Part shown: positions 18,313-26,990 of the stretch, one piece after another
How positions within the stretch are numbered: position 1 is the first letter of the stretch
Layout of the letters: every line of letters begins with the position of its first letter
Assembly: GCA_046350055.1 (NCBI GenBank)
Contig: JAXMBC010000001.1
Coordinates: 2,356,001 to 2,420,000 of the forward strand
DNA: 64,000 bases
Origin: JAEUIE01 sp046350055
GTDB lineage: Bacteria; Planctomycetota; Planctomycetia; Gemmatales; HRBIN36
Direction of reading: 5' to 3'
Notes under the pieces: model-generated
Told to the model about the DNA's origin: nothing
What the model saw: only the letters and a program-made list of their open reading frames with translations
Databases searched by the model: none
Translations under genes and position numbers: made by a program

Positions 18313-19249
18313 ACCAGTACTCTTCAAAGTGGATATTGCCACGCACCTTGAGTGCCTTGCAGTCGGCCACGAAGCCCCGTTCTTCAAGTAACTGCACGAG
18401 CCCTACCGGTTCGGGATAGCTTTTCGCTTTCGTCGCTCTGTCGATAACTGGTACGCCGATCATCCGCGGATTCCCGCATAGGAAGACATGTGTAGAAGCA
18501 GGCTGCAAAGGATGTCCCAGCAGATGTTCCAGTTCGCCTGAGGTCAGCAGGTCCTGCAGATATCGCTTGCGCAGTTGTCCCGGTTCGCGGGTGGTCAAAG
18601 GCACATACTGGTAGTGAGGATACTGCTGCATCAGCGTTTCATGGGTCTGGCGATACCCCAGGTCACGATTCTCACGGACGCAGCAGGCAGCCAGGATTGG
18701 GCCACGGTGTCCTTTCGAGAGTAGTTCCCAGAGCATGTAGTTGTGCGGTGCTTCACCTGTACCGGTGGAAAGGAGCAGAACCGTATCATCAGGCTTGACG
18801 CCATCGAGCGTATAGAATCCGATGATCTTCTCACCCAGGAATAACCGTGCCCCCGGTTCCAGTTGAAACAGGCGCGGGGTCAAGGCAGGGACTGTCTCAT
18901 CCCCTTCTGCGCCACGCACAAAAACAATGTAGAACTCGAGTTCCGATGGCACTCCGGAAGCCAGCTGGCCATTGAGCCCGAGGATGGGATGTGAAATGGA
19001 GTACTGTCGACGAATGAGTCGGCTTTCCTCGCCCGGTTTCAGTACTTCAGCTACTGCATCTAAATGACGAGGTTCCCACGCTCCAAGGCCCAGTGTCGTA
19101 TATTGCCCGGCCCGATGCGGTGCCAGAGGAGCATCGGGCTTCACACGAAAGATACCCAAGTCCTCGTGAAGCAGCCGCTTGGAAACGAGCGTGGCCTGGT
19201 AGTGTTCCTGGCGAAGAGACTGTATGGTGTCCGTCGAGAGCGTGATCAT
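18311..19249 (-). CDS. Ferredoxin-NADP reductase-like flavoprotein
   Basis: A 312-residue protein of the ferredoxin-NADP(+) reductase superfamily. The FAD-binding motif R-Q-Y-S-I-S-H-P (about residues 79-86) is followed by ELEFYIVFVRGAEG. The NAD(P)-binding signature is LLSTGTGEAPHNYMLWELL near residue 160, followed by AACCVRENRDLGYRQTHETL and the C-terminal VFLCGNPRMIGVP. It should move electrons between NADPH and a ferredoxin or similar carrier. It is the last of four leftward genes (33 bases after the amidohydrolase stop), so it may supply electrons in the same pathway. GGGAG precedes the ATG. Confidence 0.85.
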   Translation of the reverse strand: MITLSTDTIQSLRQEHYQATLVSKRLLHEDLGIFRVKPDAPLAPHRAGQYTTLGLGAWEPRHLDAVAEVLKPGEESRLIRRQYSISHPILGLNGQLASGVPSELEFYIVFVRGAEGDETVPALTPRLFQLEPGARLFLGEKIIGFYTLDGVKPDDTVLLLSTGTGEAPHNYMLWELLSKGHRGPILAACCVRENRDLGYRQTHETLMQQYPHYQYVPLTTREPGQLRKRYLQDLLTSGELEHLLGHPLQPASTHVFLCGNPRMIGVPVIDRATKAKSYPEPVGLVQLLEERGFVADCKALKVRGNIHFEEYW

Positions 19250-19282
19250 GAAGACTCCCTTCTCGGGGTATTGTACGGGACA

Positions 19283-21085
19283 TCAAAACGCCCAGCACGC
19301 ACAACCCAGCGCACCCCACAAGTCTTGTACCGCAGGCTGAACCGTATCCAGATGCTCACTCAGGCAGCAGGCTTGCCTGGGTAGCGGTCCTGGCGCACCA
19401 TATCCACCATAAACTCCCACCGGCGACCAATCAGGGCTCACCGGCAACGGCCTGGGGGCGAGGGCTGCAAAACTCTTTGCTCCGAACACCACCTTGCCAT
19501 CCACCACGGTCAGCAACGATTCAATACGATGGATGTCGTTGGCATTTACAGCAAAGTAATCATCACTCAGTACCGCCAGGTCAGCAAAGCGGCCGACCTG
19601 AAGAGTTCCTTTCGTGCCTTCTTCGCTTGTGAACCAGGTGCCTGCTTCCGTGAAGAGTCGTAACGCTTCCTCGCGACTAAGAAGATTGTCTTCCCCGTAA
19701 AGTGTAGTGCCACCGACTGTCTGACCGGTGACCAGCCACTTGAGGCATATCCATGGGTTGTAACTCGCGACCCGGGTCGCATCGGTTCCCGCAGAGAGCG
19801 GCATGCCCCTCCGCAACATCTCCTTGACGGGAGGTGTCTGCTTTGCTGCTTCCACACCATAGCGCTGGATGAAATACTCACCCTGGTATGCCATGCGATG
19901 CTGCACTGCAACGCCACCTCCCAGCGCCTGGATGCGATCGAGGTTCCTGGTGCTCACCGTCTCGGCATGATCAAAGAACCAGTGCAGGCCATGGAACGGT
20001 ACGATGCGGTTCACTTCTTCAAAGACGTTCAGGAACCGGCAAATCGATTCATCGTAAGTTGCATGAAGCCGGAAGGGCCAGCGATGCTCAGCAAGGTGCC
20101 GTACGACTGCTTTCAGTTCCTCTTCCAGTGTCGGTGCCAGGTCAGGGCGTGGCTCGAGAAAGTCTTCAAAGTCGGCAGCACTGAAGGTGAGCATCTCGCC
20201 CGCACCATTGAGTCGAAAGAAGCTATCTCCCTGACCCGGCTTGACCTGTTGCACCCAGCGGCGGAAATCATCCAGCTCCTTTTTAGGCTTCTGCGTGAAT
20301 AGGTTGTAGCCAATCCGGATTGTCAGCTCTCCTCGACGATGCAGCTTCTCAACGATGGCATAATCATCGGGATAGTTTTGAAAGCCACCCCCGGCATCGA
20401 TGGCACTGGTCACGCCCAGCCGATTAAGTTCGCGCATGAAGTGGCGGGTCGAGTTTTCCTGCTGCTCACTTGCCAGTTTGGGTCCCAGGGAAAGAGTCTG
20501 ATACAGGATCCAGGCATTGGGCTTGGCGATGAGCATCCCTGTCGGGTTGCCTTGTTTATCACGCTGAATAGTACCACCGGGAGGTTCAGGTGTGGTCCTG
20601 GTATACCCCACTGCCCGCAGTGCTGCCTGGTTTAACAATGCACGATCATAGAGATGCAGTATGAATACAGGTGTTTCTGGTGCAGCAGCATTCAGCTCAT
20701 CCAGGGTAGGTAGGCGTCGTTCTGCAAACTGAAATTCACAGAAGCCTCCGACCACGCGCACCCATTGAGGGGCAGGGGTCCGCTGCACCTGGGCCTTCAG
20801 CATCCGCATCGCTTCAGCCAGTGAAGGCACGCCATCCCAGCGCAGTTCCATGTTGTAATTGAGCCCGCCCCGAATCAGATGAAGGTGATTGTCAATCAGG
20901 CCAGGGATGACCCGTCGGCCATCGAGTTCAATCATCGTGGTAGCCGGGCCACGGTGTTGCAGGATGTCCTGATCTTTCCCCACCGCACTGACTTTGCCCT
21001 GACTGATAGCCAGGGCAGTCACTTCGGGCTGTTGCCGATCCAGCGTTGTAATCTTGCCGCGGTACAAAATAAGGTCAGCTGGCAT
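19283..21085 (-). CDS. YtcJ-like metal-dependent amidohydrolase
   Basis: A 600-residue amidohydrolase-superfamily protein. The start at 21085 is preceded by CAGGAGACACGTC. The metal-binding H-x-H is H67-x-H69 in PGLIDNHLHLIRGG. Further landmarks are WVRVVGGFCEFQFAERRLPT, ALLNQAALRAVGYT, GVTSAIDAGGGFQNYPDDY, HATYDESICRF (third His region), WFFDHAETVSTRNLDRI and PLSAGTDATRVASYNPW with the conserved Asp. The C-terminus (FADLAVLSDDYFAVNANDI) closes the beta-sandwich. The family hydrolyses amide or imine bonds in varied small molecules. The last 40 residues are cysteine- and proline-rich and unusual. It lies 22 bases after the ABM monooxygenase gene in the same operon. Confidence 0.88.
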   Translation of the reverse strand: MPADLILYRGKITTLDRQQPEVTALAISQGKVSAVGKDQDILQHRGPATTMIELDGRRVIPGLIDNHLHLIRGGLNYNMELRWDGVPSLAEAMRMLKAQVQRTPAPQWVRVVGGFCEFQFAERRLPTLDELNAAAPETPVFILHLYDRALLNQAALRAVGYTRTTPEPPGGTIQRDKQGNPTGMLIAKPNAWILYQTLSLGPKLASEQQENSTRHFMRELNRLGVTSAIDAGGGFQNYPDDYAIVEKLHRRGELTIRIGYNLFTQKPKKELDDFRRWVQQVKPGQGDSFFRLNGAGEMLTFSAADFEDFLEPRPDLAPTLEEELKAVVRHLAEHRWPFRLHATYDESICRFLNVFEEVNRIVPFHGLHWFFDHAETVSTRNLDRIQALGGGVAVQHRMAYQGEYFIQRYGVEAAKQTPPVKEMLRRGMPLSAGTDATRVASYNPWICLKWLVTGQTVGGTTLYGEDNLLSREEALRLFTEAGTWFTSEEGTKGTLQVGRFADLAVLSDDYFAVNANDIHRIESLLTVVDGKVVFGAKSFAALAPRPLPVSPDWSPVGVYGGYGAPGPLPRQACCLSEHLDTVQPAVQDLWGALGCACWAF

Positions 21086-21107
21086 GACGTGTCTCCTGCA
21101 TGTTACA

Positions 21108-21734
21108 TCAACTATGCGCAGGCTTGTCCCCTTCACTCGCTACCCCTTCTTTAGGGGCGAGAGGTGAATGCAATGATCCATAGAGCCATCGCGCGAATGC
21201 CTGCGTCAGCAAGGGCATCACCACCCATGTCAGCACCATCACCATGCAGGCCGACAGCAGCATCCGATTGAGCCAAACCGGCCAAGCGGTCACCCATCGA
21301 CCGACAGTCTCCCCCAGTAGCATGCTCGTAGGAAACACACCGAGGAATGTCAGCGTCGCCATCTTCCAGCGAGGCAACTTATGCAGCACCGGTTGGTGCG
21401 GTAGCGTGAACCAACTCTCCAGACCGCTTAATTCTTCGACGCAGGGTTCTCGTTCCAGCAAAGGCTCAATCGCCAGACGGAAATCGGCATATGGAGGCCA
21501 GTCGAGAAATGCCTGCCATTGTTCCCGCCGGGCAAACTTGAGCCATACCTGGTACGACCGCCCCGCTAACGGTTTGACCACGTGGACACCCAGATGGCCG
21601 GGGAACGTCAGCGAGGTCGGGATGAACGCTCTCACAAGCGTCTCGAAATTCGCTTCCTGCCCCGGCTTCACCGTGCGGGTGATGGCGATGGTGAGCGGAT
21701 CATGTATGGGTGCTAGTGCATCTGCCATTGTCAC
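21108..21734 (-). CDS. Antibiotic biosynthesis monooxygenase (ABM) domain with membrane tail
   Basis: A 208-residue protein. Residues 10-100 form an ABM-type dimeric alpha/beta barrel (LTIAITRTVKPGQEANFETLVRAF, GHLGVHVVKPLAGRSYQVWLKFAR). The C-terminal half has two hydrophobic helices (MATLTFLGVFPTSMLLGETVG, LNRMLLSACMVMVLTWVVMPLL), the arrangement of membrane-anchored ABM proteins. The likely start is GTG at 21734, overlapping the upstream gene's stop by four bases; an ATG at 21728 is an alternative. It is the second gene of the isochorismatase-ABM-amidohydrolase-reductase operon. The substrate is unknown. Confidence 0.82.
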   Translation of the reverse strand: MTMADALAPIHDPLTIAITRTVKPGQEANFETLVRAFIPTSLTFPGHLGVHVVKPLAGRSYQVWLKFARREQWQAFLDWPPYADFRLAIEPLLEREPCVEELSGLESWFTLPHQPVLHKLPRWKMATLTFLGVFPTSMLLGETVGRWVTAWPVWLNRMLLSACMVMVLTWVVMPLLTQAFARWLYGSLHSPLAPKEGVASEGDKPAHS

Positions 21735-22375
21735 TTCGCTCGACTTGCTGGCTGTTTATGCACCATGGTGTAGGCGTATTCCACACCCTGACCATACGCC
21801 CCGCAATGCTCTTTCACAATGGCCATCACGTCGGCATAGGTTTCCTTGCGGGCCCAGTCACGCTGGAACTCGAGCAGCACTTGCAACGCCGTCACAGGCA
21901 CCGCTCCGGCTTGCACAATCCGCTGCATGGCGGCTCGGTGGGCCACTTCGCTGGTGCCACCCGAAGCATCCTCGACAGCATAGACTTCAAACCCTGCTTC
22001 CATTGCCTGGATCGCCGGAAAGGCGAGGCACACTTCGGTCCAGAGTGCAGCCATCACCAGTTTCTTCCGCCCGGTCGCCTTCACTGCCTCCACAAACTTG
22101 GCATCCTCCCACGAGTTCATGCTGCTACGTTCGATCGGTGTCTGGCTGGGAAATACATCGAGCAGTTGAGGCCACATCGGTCCGCTGAACCCCTGGGTCT
22201 CGACGGTCGTCAGGATCGTAGGCACCTTGAAGGTGCGAGCCGATTTGGCAAGAAGCAATGTATTGTTTACCAGCGTCTGCCGATCAATATTGGCGACACC
22301 GAAGGTCATTTGCGGCTGATGGTCAATAAAGATCACCGCGCAGTTTTGCGGCGTGAGCAGGCTATGAATCGCCAT
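21731..22375 (-). CDS. Isochorismatase-family hydrolase (YcaC-like)
   Basis: A 214-residue cysteine hydrolase. The catalytic Asp is D19 in VIFIDHQPQMTFG and the nucleophile is C116 in LVMAALWTEVCLAFPA. SSMNSWEDAKFVEAVKATGRKKL and MEAGFEVYAVEDASGG closely resemble E. coli YcaC. The real substrates of YcaC-like enzymes are not well known. It is the first gene of the leftward operon, divergent from the HxlR regulator, with a short operator-like region between them. Neighbours suggest a small-molecule degradation pathway whose inducer is sensed by the HxlR protein. Confidence 0.88.
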   Translation of the reverse strand: MAIHSLLTPQNCAVIFIDHQPQMTFGVANIDRQTLVNNTLLLAKSARTFKVPTILTTVETQGFSGPMWPQLLDVFPSQTPIERSSMNSWEDAKFVEAVKATGRKKLVMAALWTEVCLAFPAIQAMEAGFEVYAVEDASGGTSEVAHRAAMQRIVQAGAVPVTALQVLLEFQRDWARKETYADVMAIVKEHCGAYGQGVEYAYTMVHKQPASRAK

Positions 22376-22407
22376 AAAGAAACTCCCGTAGAGTGTGAAA
22401 CAGGACT

Positions 22408-22424
22408 GCTCCTAACATAGGAGC
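22408..22424. promoter_or_regulatory. Inverted repeat, candidate HxlR operator
   Basis: A perfect 7-bp inverted repeat GCTCCTA-ACA-TAGGAGC in the 117-base gap between the divergent operon and the HxlR gene. A second pair of half-sites, GGTATC (22428-22433) and GATACC near 22478-22490, lies beside it. MarR/HxlR-type regulators commonly bind such sites in the divergent promoter they share. Binding is inferred from position only. Confidence 0.5.
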
Positions 22425-22492
22425 GTTGGTATCATTATGCCAGCAGGCACTTAGATGATTGATAGTACCCTTTTGGATACCGATACCCTATC

Positions 22493-22810
22493 ATGCCGAT
22501 TGCTTTCTCTCCCTGTCCGCTCGAAACACTTCTCGCCATCATTGGTGGCAAATGGAAGGCTGTTATCCTCTGGCACCTGCAATCGGGCAGCCTGCGATTC
22601 AGCCAGCTTCGCAGGACCATGCCTGGCGTCACTCAGAAAATGCTCACTCAGCAACTGCGTGAACTCGAAACCCAGGGCATGATCAACCGAAAAGTGTATG
22701 CCGAGGTACCACCCCGAGTGGAATACTCCCTGACCCCGCTGGGCAAGAAGTGCAAGCCGCTTCTTAAAAAGATGCACGACTGGTCCGCCGTTAATCTGGT
22801 GAACACCTAG
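22493..22810 (+). CDS. HxlR-family winged-helix transcriptional regulator
   Basis: A 105-residue protein of normal HxlR length. It has the signature P-L-E-T-L-L-A-I-I-G-G-K-W near the N-terminus, then ILWHLQSGSLRFSQLRRTMPG, the recognition region VTQKMLTQQLRELETQGMI, and the wing EVPPRVEYSLTPLGKK. The early cysteine (C8) is in the position used for aldehyde or redox sensing in some relatives. It is divergent from the isochorismatase/ABM/amidohydrolase/reductase operon and is the obvious candidate to control it. The start at 22493 is the only one that keeps the conserved N-terminus. Confidence 0.9.
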   Translation: MPIAFSPCPLETLLAIIGGKWKAVILWHLQSGSLRFSQLRRTMPGVTQKMLTQQLRELETQGMINRKVYAEVPPRVEYSLTPLGKKCKPLLKKMHDWSAVNLVNT

Positions 22811-22906
22811 GTATTCCAACCGTATCTCACGCTAAAACCACAGTACCCCTTGCCTGCCGATTGCGTCTACCACCCATCTCCATACCATAGCTAAATGGTT
22901 CCTACC

Positions 22907-22936
22907 CCCCGCAGAATATTCTCCTGCGGGGTTTTC
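22907..22936 (+). terminator. Rho-independent terminator after the HxlR gene
   Basis: An 8-bp stem CCCCGCAG / CTGCGGGG (22907-22914, 22924-22931) followed by TTTTCTGTC. It ends only 24 bases before the yidC start, so yidC either has a promoter inside this short space or is read through the terminator. Confidence 0.75.
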
Positions 22937-22959
22937 TGTCGTCCTCCACTGGTCTGTCC

Positions 22960-25158
22960 ATGGGTCTTGATAATCTCAGTCAACGGTCGCGGTTCTGGCT
23001 CTTCGTCACGCTGACGACCGTCACCCTCGTAGGCTATACCGTCCTCGCCCGGTTGATGACCAAGCCTGTTGAGCAGGCCAAAGCCACCGAAGTCGCCAAG
23101 CAGGGCGATCAGCCTAAGGATACCGCGCCTGCTCCGAAGAATGACCAGGCTGGCAAGAAAGAGCCTGAGAAAGCCAAAGAGCCGGAAAAGACCAAAGAAC
23201 CGGCGGTGACTGCCAACCGGACCGACGAACTGAACAAACTCCTTGTCGCGCGAGGAGAAGAAAAGCAGCACACGCTGGGTGATGACAAGACCAAGATCAA
23301 GGTTACCTTCTCCGACCGTGGTGCCGCTGTCCGTCAGATTATTCTGAATGAACACGAAGCTTCGGATCGACAGACCGGTCAGCGACTGGCTCCCGACGCT
23401 ACCGGCAAGCGGCCCCGACTCGTGCTGGTGTCTGACGACGAAGACAAGAACCGGGCCAGGCTGTCTGCAGCCAAACAGTTTGAACTGCTTTCCTACCGCG
23501 TCGGGTTGCTCAACGAAAAGGATGAGGTTCCCGCGGAATGGGCTGCCCTGGCCTGGAAGCAGTTGGATGGCGCTACACCGCAGAAGGTGAGCTATGTCGC
23601 CGAAGTGCCCGCGAAGAACCTCAAGATCACCAAGCACTTTTCCCTGGCAGCCAATACCTACCATGTGGACATGACACTGGCGTTCGCCCCGCTGGATGCC
23701 AGTAAGCCGACCCAGTTCAGCTACGAACTCTCCGGCCCGCAGGGGTTACCTGTGGAAGGTTTGCGCTGGAAGCAGTTCTCTTTCCGCAACTATGTTTTCG
23801 CTACGCAAGACCCCGAGAAGCCAACAAACATTTACCGTACCATGGAAGGTGTGGAAGGCCTCAAGAAAGACGGTTCCCCCAAGAGTGTCACTCTCAGTGA
23901 CCCCAAGAATCGCCGACTCTTTCTCTTCGGTGGCATCACCATTCCGTTCTTTGCCAGCCTGGCCGTGGTGGATCATGCCGCTGGTGAAACACCTCCTCCG
24001 CTCATTGACAAAGTGGTCACTGAATTCAGTGGCCCTGATACCGATGCCCCCGAGTACTACAAGGACCGTCAGGGACGCATTGCCACTCGCTTCCTCTCTG
24101 CACCGGTGACGCTGGAAAAGGGCCAGGCCGTCTCACACAAGTATCTGCTCTATGCTGGCCCCAGCAAGTCGCTCCTGCTCAAGTACGAAGCTGGCAACGA
24201 CCCGGAATTGCCCAAACGCTACGGTGAAGACCTGCACCTGAATCAGCTCACTGATGCCACTGACTTCCCCAACGGTCCCTTCCGATCGCTCGGCATCACG
24301 GGGTTGCTGGTGAAAAGCACCAACTTCATGCACTGGTTGCTGGAAATGCTCTATTCCGTTGTCCGCAACTATGGCATCGCCATTATCCTGATGACGGTCA
24401 TCGTGAGATTGATCCTCTTCCCGCTCAGCCGCAAGCAGGCCCAGAACCAGGCGAAGATGCAGGAGCAGATGAAGCTCATCCGTCCGGAGATGGAGAAGAT
24501 CAAGAAGGAATATGCCAACGATCGCCAGGCCTATGCCCTGGCCCAGATGGAATTGTTCAAGAAACACAAGATGAGCCCGCTGGCCGGCTGCAATGGCTGC
24601 TGGATCCTGTTCCTGCAGATGCCTGTGTTCCTTGGTCTCTACTTTGCCCTGCGGGAAAGTATCCATCTCCGCATGGCCAACTTCCTCTGGATCGACAACC
24701 TGGCCATGCCTGACATGCTCGTGCACTGGGGGGATAATTTCCTCACCACGCTCGACTTCACCTTCATCATGCGCATCTCGCTCTTCTACCTCGGGCCATA
24801 CCTGCATATTCTGCCCATCATCGCCGTCATCGTAATGTACATGTACCAGAAGCTGATGACGCCTCCCGCGATGGATGAGCAGCAGGAACAGCAGATCAAG
24901 ATGATGAATTACATGACCCTGGTCATGGGGCTCATGTTCTACTGGGTCGCATCGGGCCTGTGTCTCTATTTCATCGTCAGCAGCCTGTGGGGCATGATCG
25001 AACGCAAGTTTGTCAAGAAGGCCAAGGACGACGCCATCGCCCAGTGGCAGGACAAACGCAACGGCAAACCCGACAGCCCCAAGCCCGCTACCGGGGTGAA
25101 AGGCAAACTCGGCGACCTCTGGCGTGATCTGCAGAACAAAGCCGACCAGCGTAAATAA
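22960..25158 (+). CDS. yidC: Membrane protein insertase YidC
   Basis: A 732-residue inner-membrane insertase, longer than E. coli YidC (548). It has an N-terminal anchor (FWLFVTLTTVTLVGYTVLA), a Lys/Glu/Pro-rich linker (residues 40-85), a large periplasmic beta domain, and the conserved C-terminal insertase domain: VVRNYGIAIILMTVIVRLILFPL (containing the positively charged groove Arg), QAQNQAKMQEQMKLIRPEMEKIKKEY, and LAGCNGCWILFLQMPVFLGLYFAL. Two hydrophobic hairpins follow. It inserts membrane proteins alone or with SecYEG. The start is at 22960; I see no good Shine-Dalgarno. The extra length is mainly the linker and the periplasmic domain. rpmH/rnpA are not next to it. Confidence 0.93.
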   Translation: MGLDNLSQRSRFWLFVTLTTVTLVGYTVLARLMTKPVEQAKATEVAKQGDQPKDTAPAPKNDQAGKKEPEKAKEPEKTKEPAVTANRTDELNKLLVARGEEKQHTLGDDKTKIKVTFSDRGAAVRQIILNEHEASDRQTGQRLAPDATGKRPRLVLVSDDEDKNRARLSAAKQFELLSYRVGLLNEKDEVPAEWAALAWKQLDGATPQKVSYVAEVPAKNLKITKHFSLAANTYHVDMTLAFAPLDASKPTQFSYELSGPQGLPVEGLRWKQFSFRNYVFATQDPEKPTNIYRTMEGVEGLKKDGSPKSVTLSDPKNRRLFLFGGITIPFFASLAVVDHAAGETPPPLIDKVVTEFSGPDTDAPEYYKDRQGRIATRFLSAPVTLEKGQAVSHKYLLYAGPSKSLLLKYEAGNDPELPKRYGEDLHLNQLTDATDFPNGPFRSLGITGLLVKSTNFMHWLLEMLYSVVRNYGIAIILMTVIVRLILFPLSRKQAQNQAKMQEQMKLIRPEMEKIKKEYANDRQAYALAQMELFKKHKMSPLAGCNGCWILFLQMPVFLGLYFALRESIHLRMANFLWIDNLAMPDMLVHWGDNFLTTLDFTFIMRISLFYLGPYLHILPIIAVIVMYMYQKLMTPPAMDEQQEQQIKMMNYMTLVMGLMFYWVASGLCLYFIVSSLWGMIERKFVKKAKDDAIAQWQDKRNGKPDSPKPATGVKGKLGDLWRDLQNKADQRK

Positions 25159-25169
25159 CTGCTGATGTT

Positions 25170-25304
25170 CTCCCCCTTACCAAGGGGGAGTTAGAGGGGG
25201 TTCAATCAAACGAAGTGATTGTGTCTCGCGGCATCCTTTGACGCTAGAACACTTGCCGCCGCCAGGTGCTACCCCACCTAACCTCCCCTTTTAAAGGGGA
25301 GGAG
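25170..25304. repeat. MITE-like element, copy 1
   Basis: About 135 bases bounded by imperfect inverted ends. The left end is CTCCCCCTTACCAAGGGGGA followed by GTTAGAGGGGGTT. The right end is TACCCCACCTAACCTCCCCT followed by TTTAAAGGGGAG, which is largely its reverse complement. Each end is itself a hairpin. A second copy is at 30406-30504. It lies in the yidC-aldo/keto reductase gap. Confidence 0.7.
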
Positions 25305-25335
25305 CTGCCATTGCAGAGCTAATAGTCCACCCTTC

Positions 25336-26295
25336 ATGGTGCGAACACCCATGCTCACCAGACCCCTCGGCAACTCCGATCTCCTCATCACCCCCATCGG
25401 CTATGGTGCCTGGGCCATCGGTGGTGGTGGCTGGGCGTTCAGCTGGGGCCCGCAGGATGATGCCGATTCCATCGCCTCCATTCACGAAGCACTCGATGCC
25501 GGGATCAACTGGATAGACACGGCTCCGGTGTATGGCCTGGGGCATTCGGAAGAAGTCGTCGCCCGTGCACTCCAGGGTATCAGGCAGAAACCCTACATCT
25601 TCACCAAGTGTGCCCGCATCTGGGGGGCTGATCGGCAAGTAGGCAAGTGCCTCAAGCGTGACTCCATTCGCCGGGAGTGTGAAGCGAGCCTCAAGCGATT
25701 GCAGGTGGACCGGATTGACCTCTACCAGATCCATTGGCCCGAACCCGATGAGGATGTGGAAGAAGGCTGGGAAACCCTTGCAGCCCTCCAGAAGGAAGGC
25801 AAGGTCCGCTGGATTGGCGTCTCTAACTTCAATGTCGAGCAAATGCAGCGAGCCGAACGGATTGCTCCCATCACCTCACTTCAGCCGCCGTACTCTCTGG
25901 TCCGACGCGAAGCAGAGCCTGCCATTCTCCCGTACGCCATGCAGCAGAACATCGGCGTGATAGCTTACTCGCCTATGGCGTCGGGGCTGCTTACCGGTGC
26001 CATGACCCGTGAACGCATCGCCCAGTTCCCCACCGACGATTGGCGCCGCAACAACAAGCAGTACCAGGAACCCCTGCTCACCCGCAATCTGAAACTGGTG
26101 GATACGCTTGCTGCCATCGGCAGGAAATATGGCAAATCGCCAGGTGAAGTTGCGATAGCCTGGGTGCTGGCCAACCCGGCCGTGACTGGTGCCATCGTCG
26201 GCGCCCGTAAGCCGGGCCAGGTCGCTGGCTTCATCGGCGCGATGCACTGGAGCCTGCCGATTGAAGACCGCATTCAAATCGAAGCAATGCTGTAG
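25336..26295 (+). CDS. Aldo/keto reductase
   Basis: A 319-residue NADPH-dependent reductase of the aldo/keto reductase superfamily (TIM barrel). Landmarks are RPLGNSDLLITPIGYGAWAIGG, the active-site region GINWIDTAPVYGLGHSEEVVARAL (catalytic Asp and Tyr), YIFTKCARIW (catalytic Lys), and VDRIDLYQIHWPEPDEDVEE with the conserved His. The NADPH-binding end is VTGAIVGARKPGQVAGFI. It most resembles YajO/IolS-type members. The start at 25336 or the ATG at 25351 is possible. Its TAG stop lies in the left arm of a long inverted repeat (26292-26391). Confidence 0.9.
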   Translation: MVRTPMLTRPLGNSDLLITPIGYGAWAIGGGGWAFSWGPQDDADSIASIHEALDAGINWIDTAPVYGLGHSEEVVARALQGIRQKPYIFTKCARIWGADRQVGKCLKRDSIRRECEASLKRLQVDRIDLYQIHWPEPDEDVEEGWETLAALQKEGKVRWIGVSNFNVEQMQRAERIAPITSLQPPYSLVRREAEPAILPYAMQQNIGVIAYSPMASGLLTGAMTRERIAQFPTDDWRRNNKQYQEPLLTRNLKLVDTLAAIGRKYGKSPGEVAIAWVLANPAVTGAIVGARKPGQVAGFIGAMHWSLPIEDRIQIEAML

Positions 26296-26391
26296 GGCAC
26301 GCTGTGCGTGCCTCACCCTTACTGGTACTAGTGCAACTATCTCCATACTGCAAAAGCGCTCACCAAGTGAGGCACCCACAGCGTGCCCTAC
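26292..26391. repeat. MITE-like inverted repeat joining two convergent genes
   Basis: A 100-base element with 25-bp inverted ends: 26292-26316 (starting GTAGGGCACGCTGTGCGTGC) pairs with 26367-26391 with one mismatch, around a 50-base centre. The left arm supplies the TAG stop of the aldo/keto reductase (26293-26295) and the right arm supplies the TAG stop of maf on the other strand (26388-26390). It may also terminate both transcripts. Confidence 0.75.
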
Positions 26392-26990
26392 GGGAATCCC
26401 GGTGCAAACCAGCCCAATACCGCAGCCAGCGATTCCATCGGCAGACCGATGACGTTACTGATGGTGCCCGTCTTTACGGTAAGATACGGGTCGCCATGCG
26501 ATTCGATGCCGTAGCCACCAGCTTTGCCTTCCCAGACTTTGGTAGCAATCAGGTGCTCCAGTTCTGCCGGCGTCAGCGGTTTGAAGTAGAGCTCGCTCCG
26601 TTCCTGCCAGCAGACCTGCGTACCGTCTCGCAGCCGCCACAGGCACACGCCAGTCCAGAGTTCATGGGTCGTCCCAGCCAGGCTGCCCAGGATGCGCCGG
26701 GCATCGGCTTCATCGACAGGCTTGCCAATGATCCGCTCCTGATGCCAGACAGTGGAGTCCGCAGCAAGGATCAGGGTCTCGGATTCAGCATCAGCAGGCA
26801 TTTGCTTCGCCACCGCCTCCGCCTTCTGCCACGCCAGTTCTGCTACATACTGACGCGGATTCGTGACCGTCTGGCCATCATCCTCGTCGATGTTGGAGGG
26901 TATCACTTCAAACGGATAGCCAGCGTAGCGAAGCAGCTCGCGCCGGCCATACGAACCACTGGCGAGTATCAGGCGGTATAGCGTTGCCAT
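26388..26990 (-). CDS. maf: Maf-like nucleoside triphosphate pyrophosphatase
   Basis: A 200-residue Maf/YhdE/YceF-family protein. LILASGSYGRRELL is the N-terminal signature, followed by F-E-V-I-P-S-N-I-D-E. LAADSTVWHQERIIGKP carries the catalytic Asp, and ATKVWEGKAGGYGIESHG is the conserved C-terminal region. These enzymes hydrolyse non-canonical or methylated NTPs and can affect septum formation. The ATG overlaps the 3' end of the upstream glycosyltransferase gene by 22 bases, so the two are translationally coupled. The stop codon falls within an inverted-repeat element. Confidence 0.9.
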   Translation of the reverse strand: MATLYRLILASGSYGRRELLRYAGYPFEVIPSNIDEDDGQTVTNPRQYVAELAWQKAEAVAKQMPADAESETLILAADSTVWHQERIIGKPVDEADARRILGSLAGTTHELWTGVCLWRLRDGTQVCWQERSELYFKPLTPAELEHLIATKVWEGKAGGYGIESHGDPYLTVKTGTISNVIGLPMESLAAVLGWFAPGFP

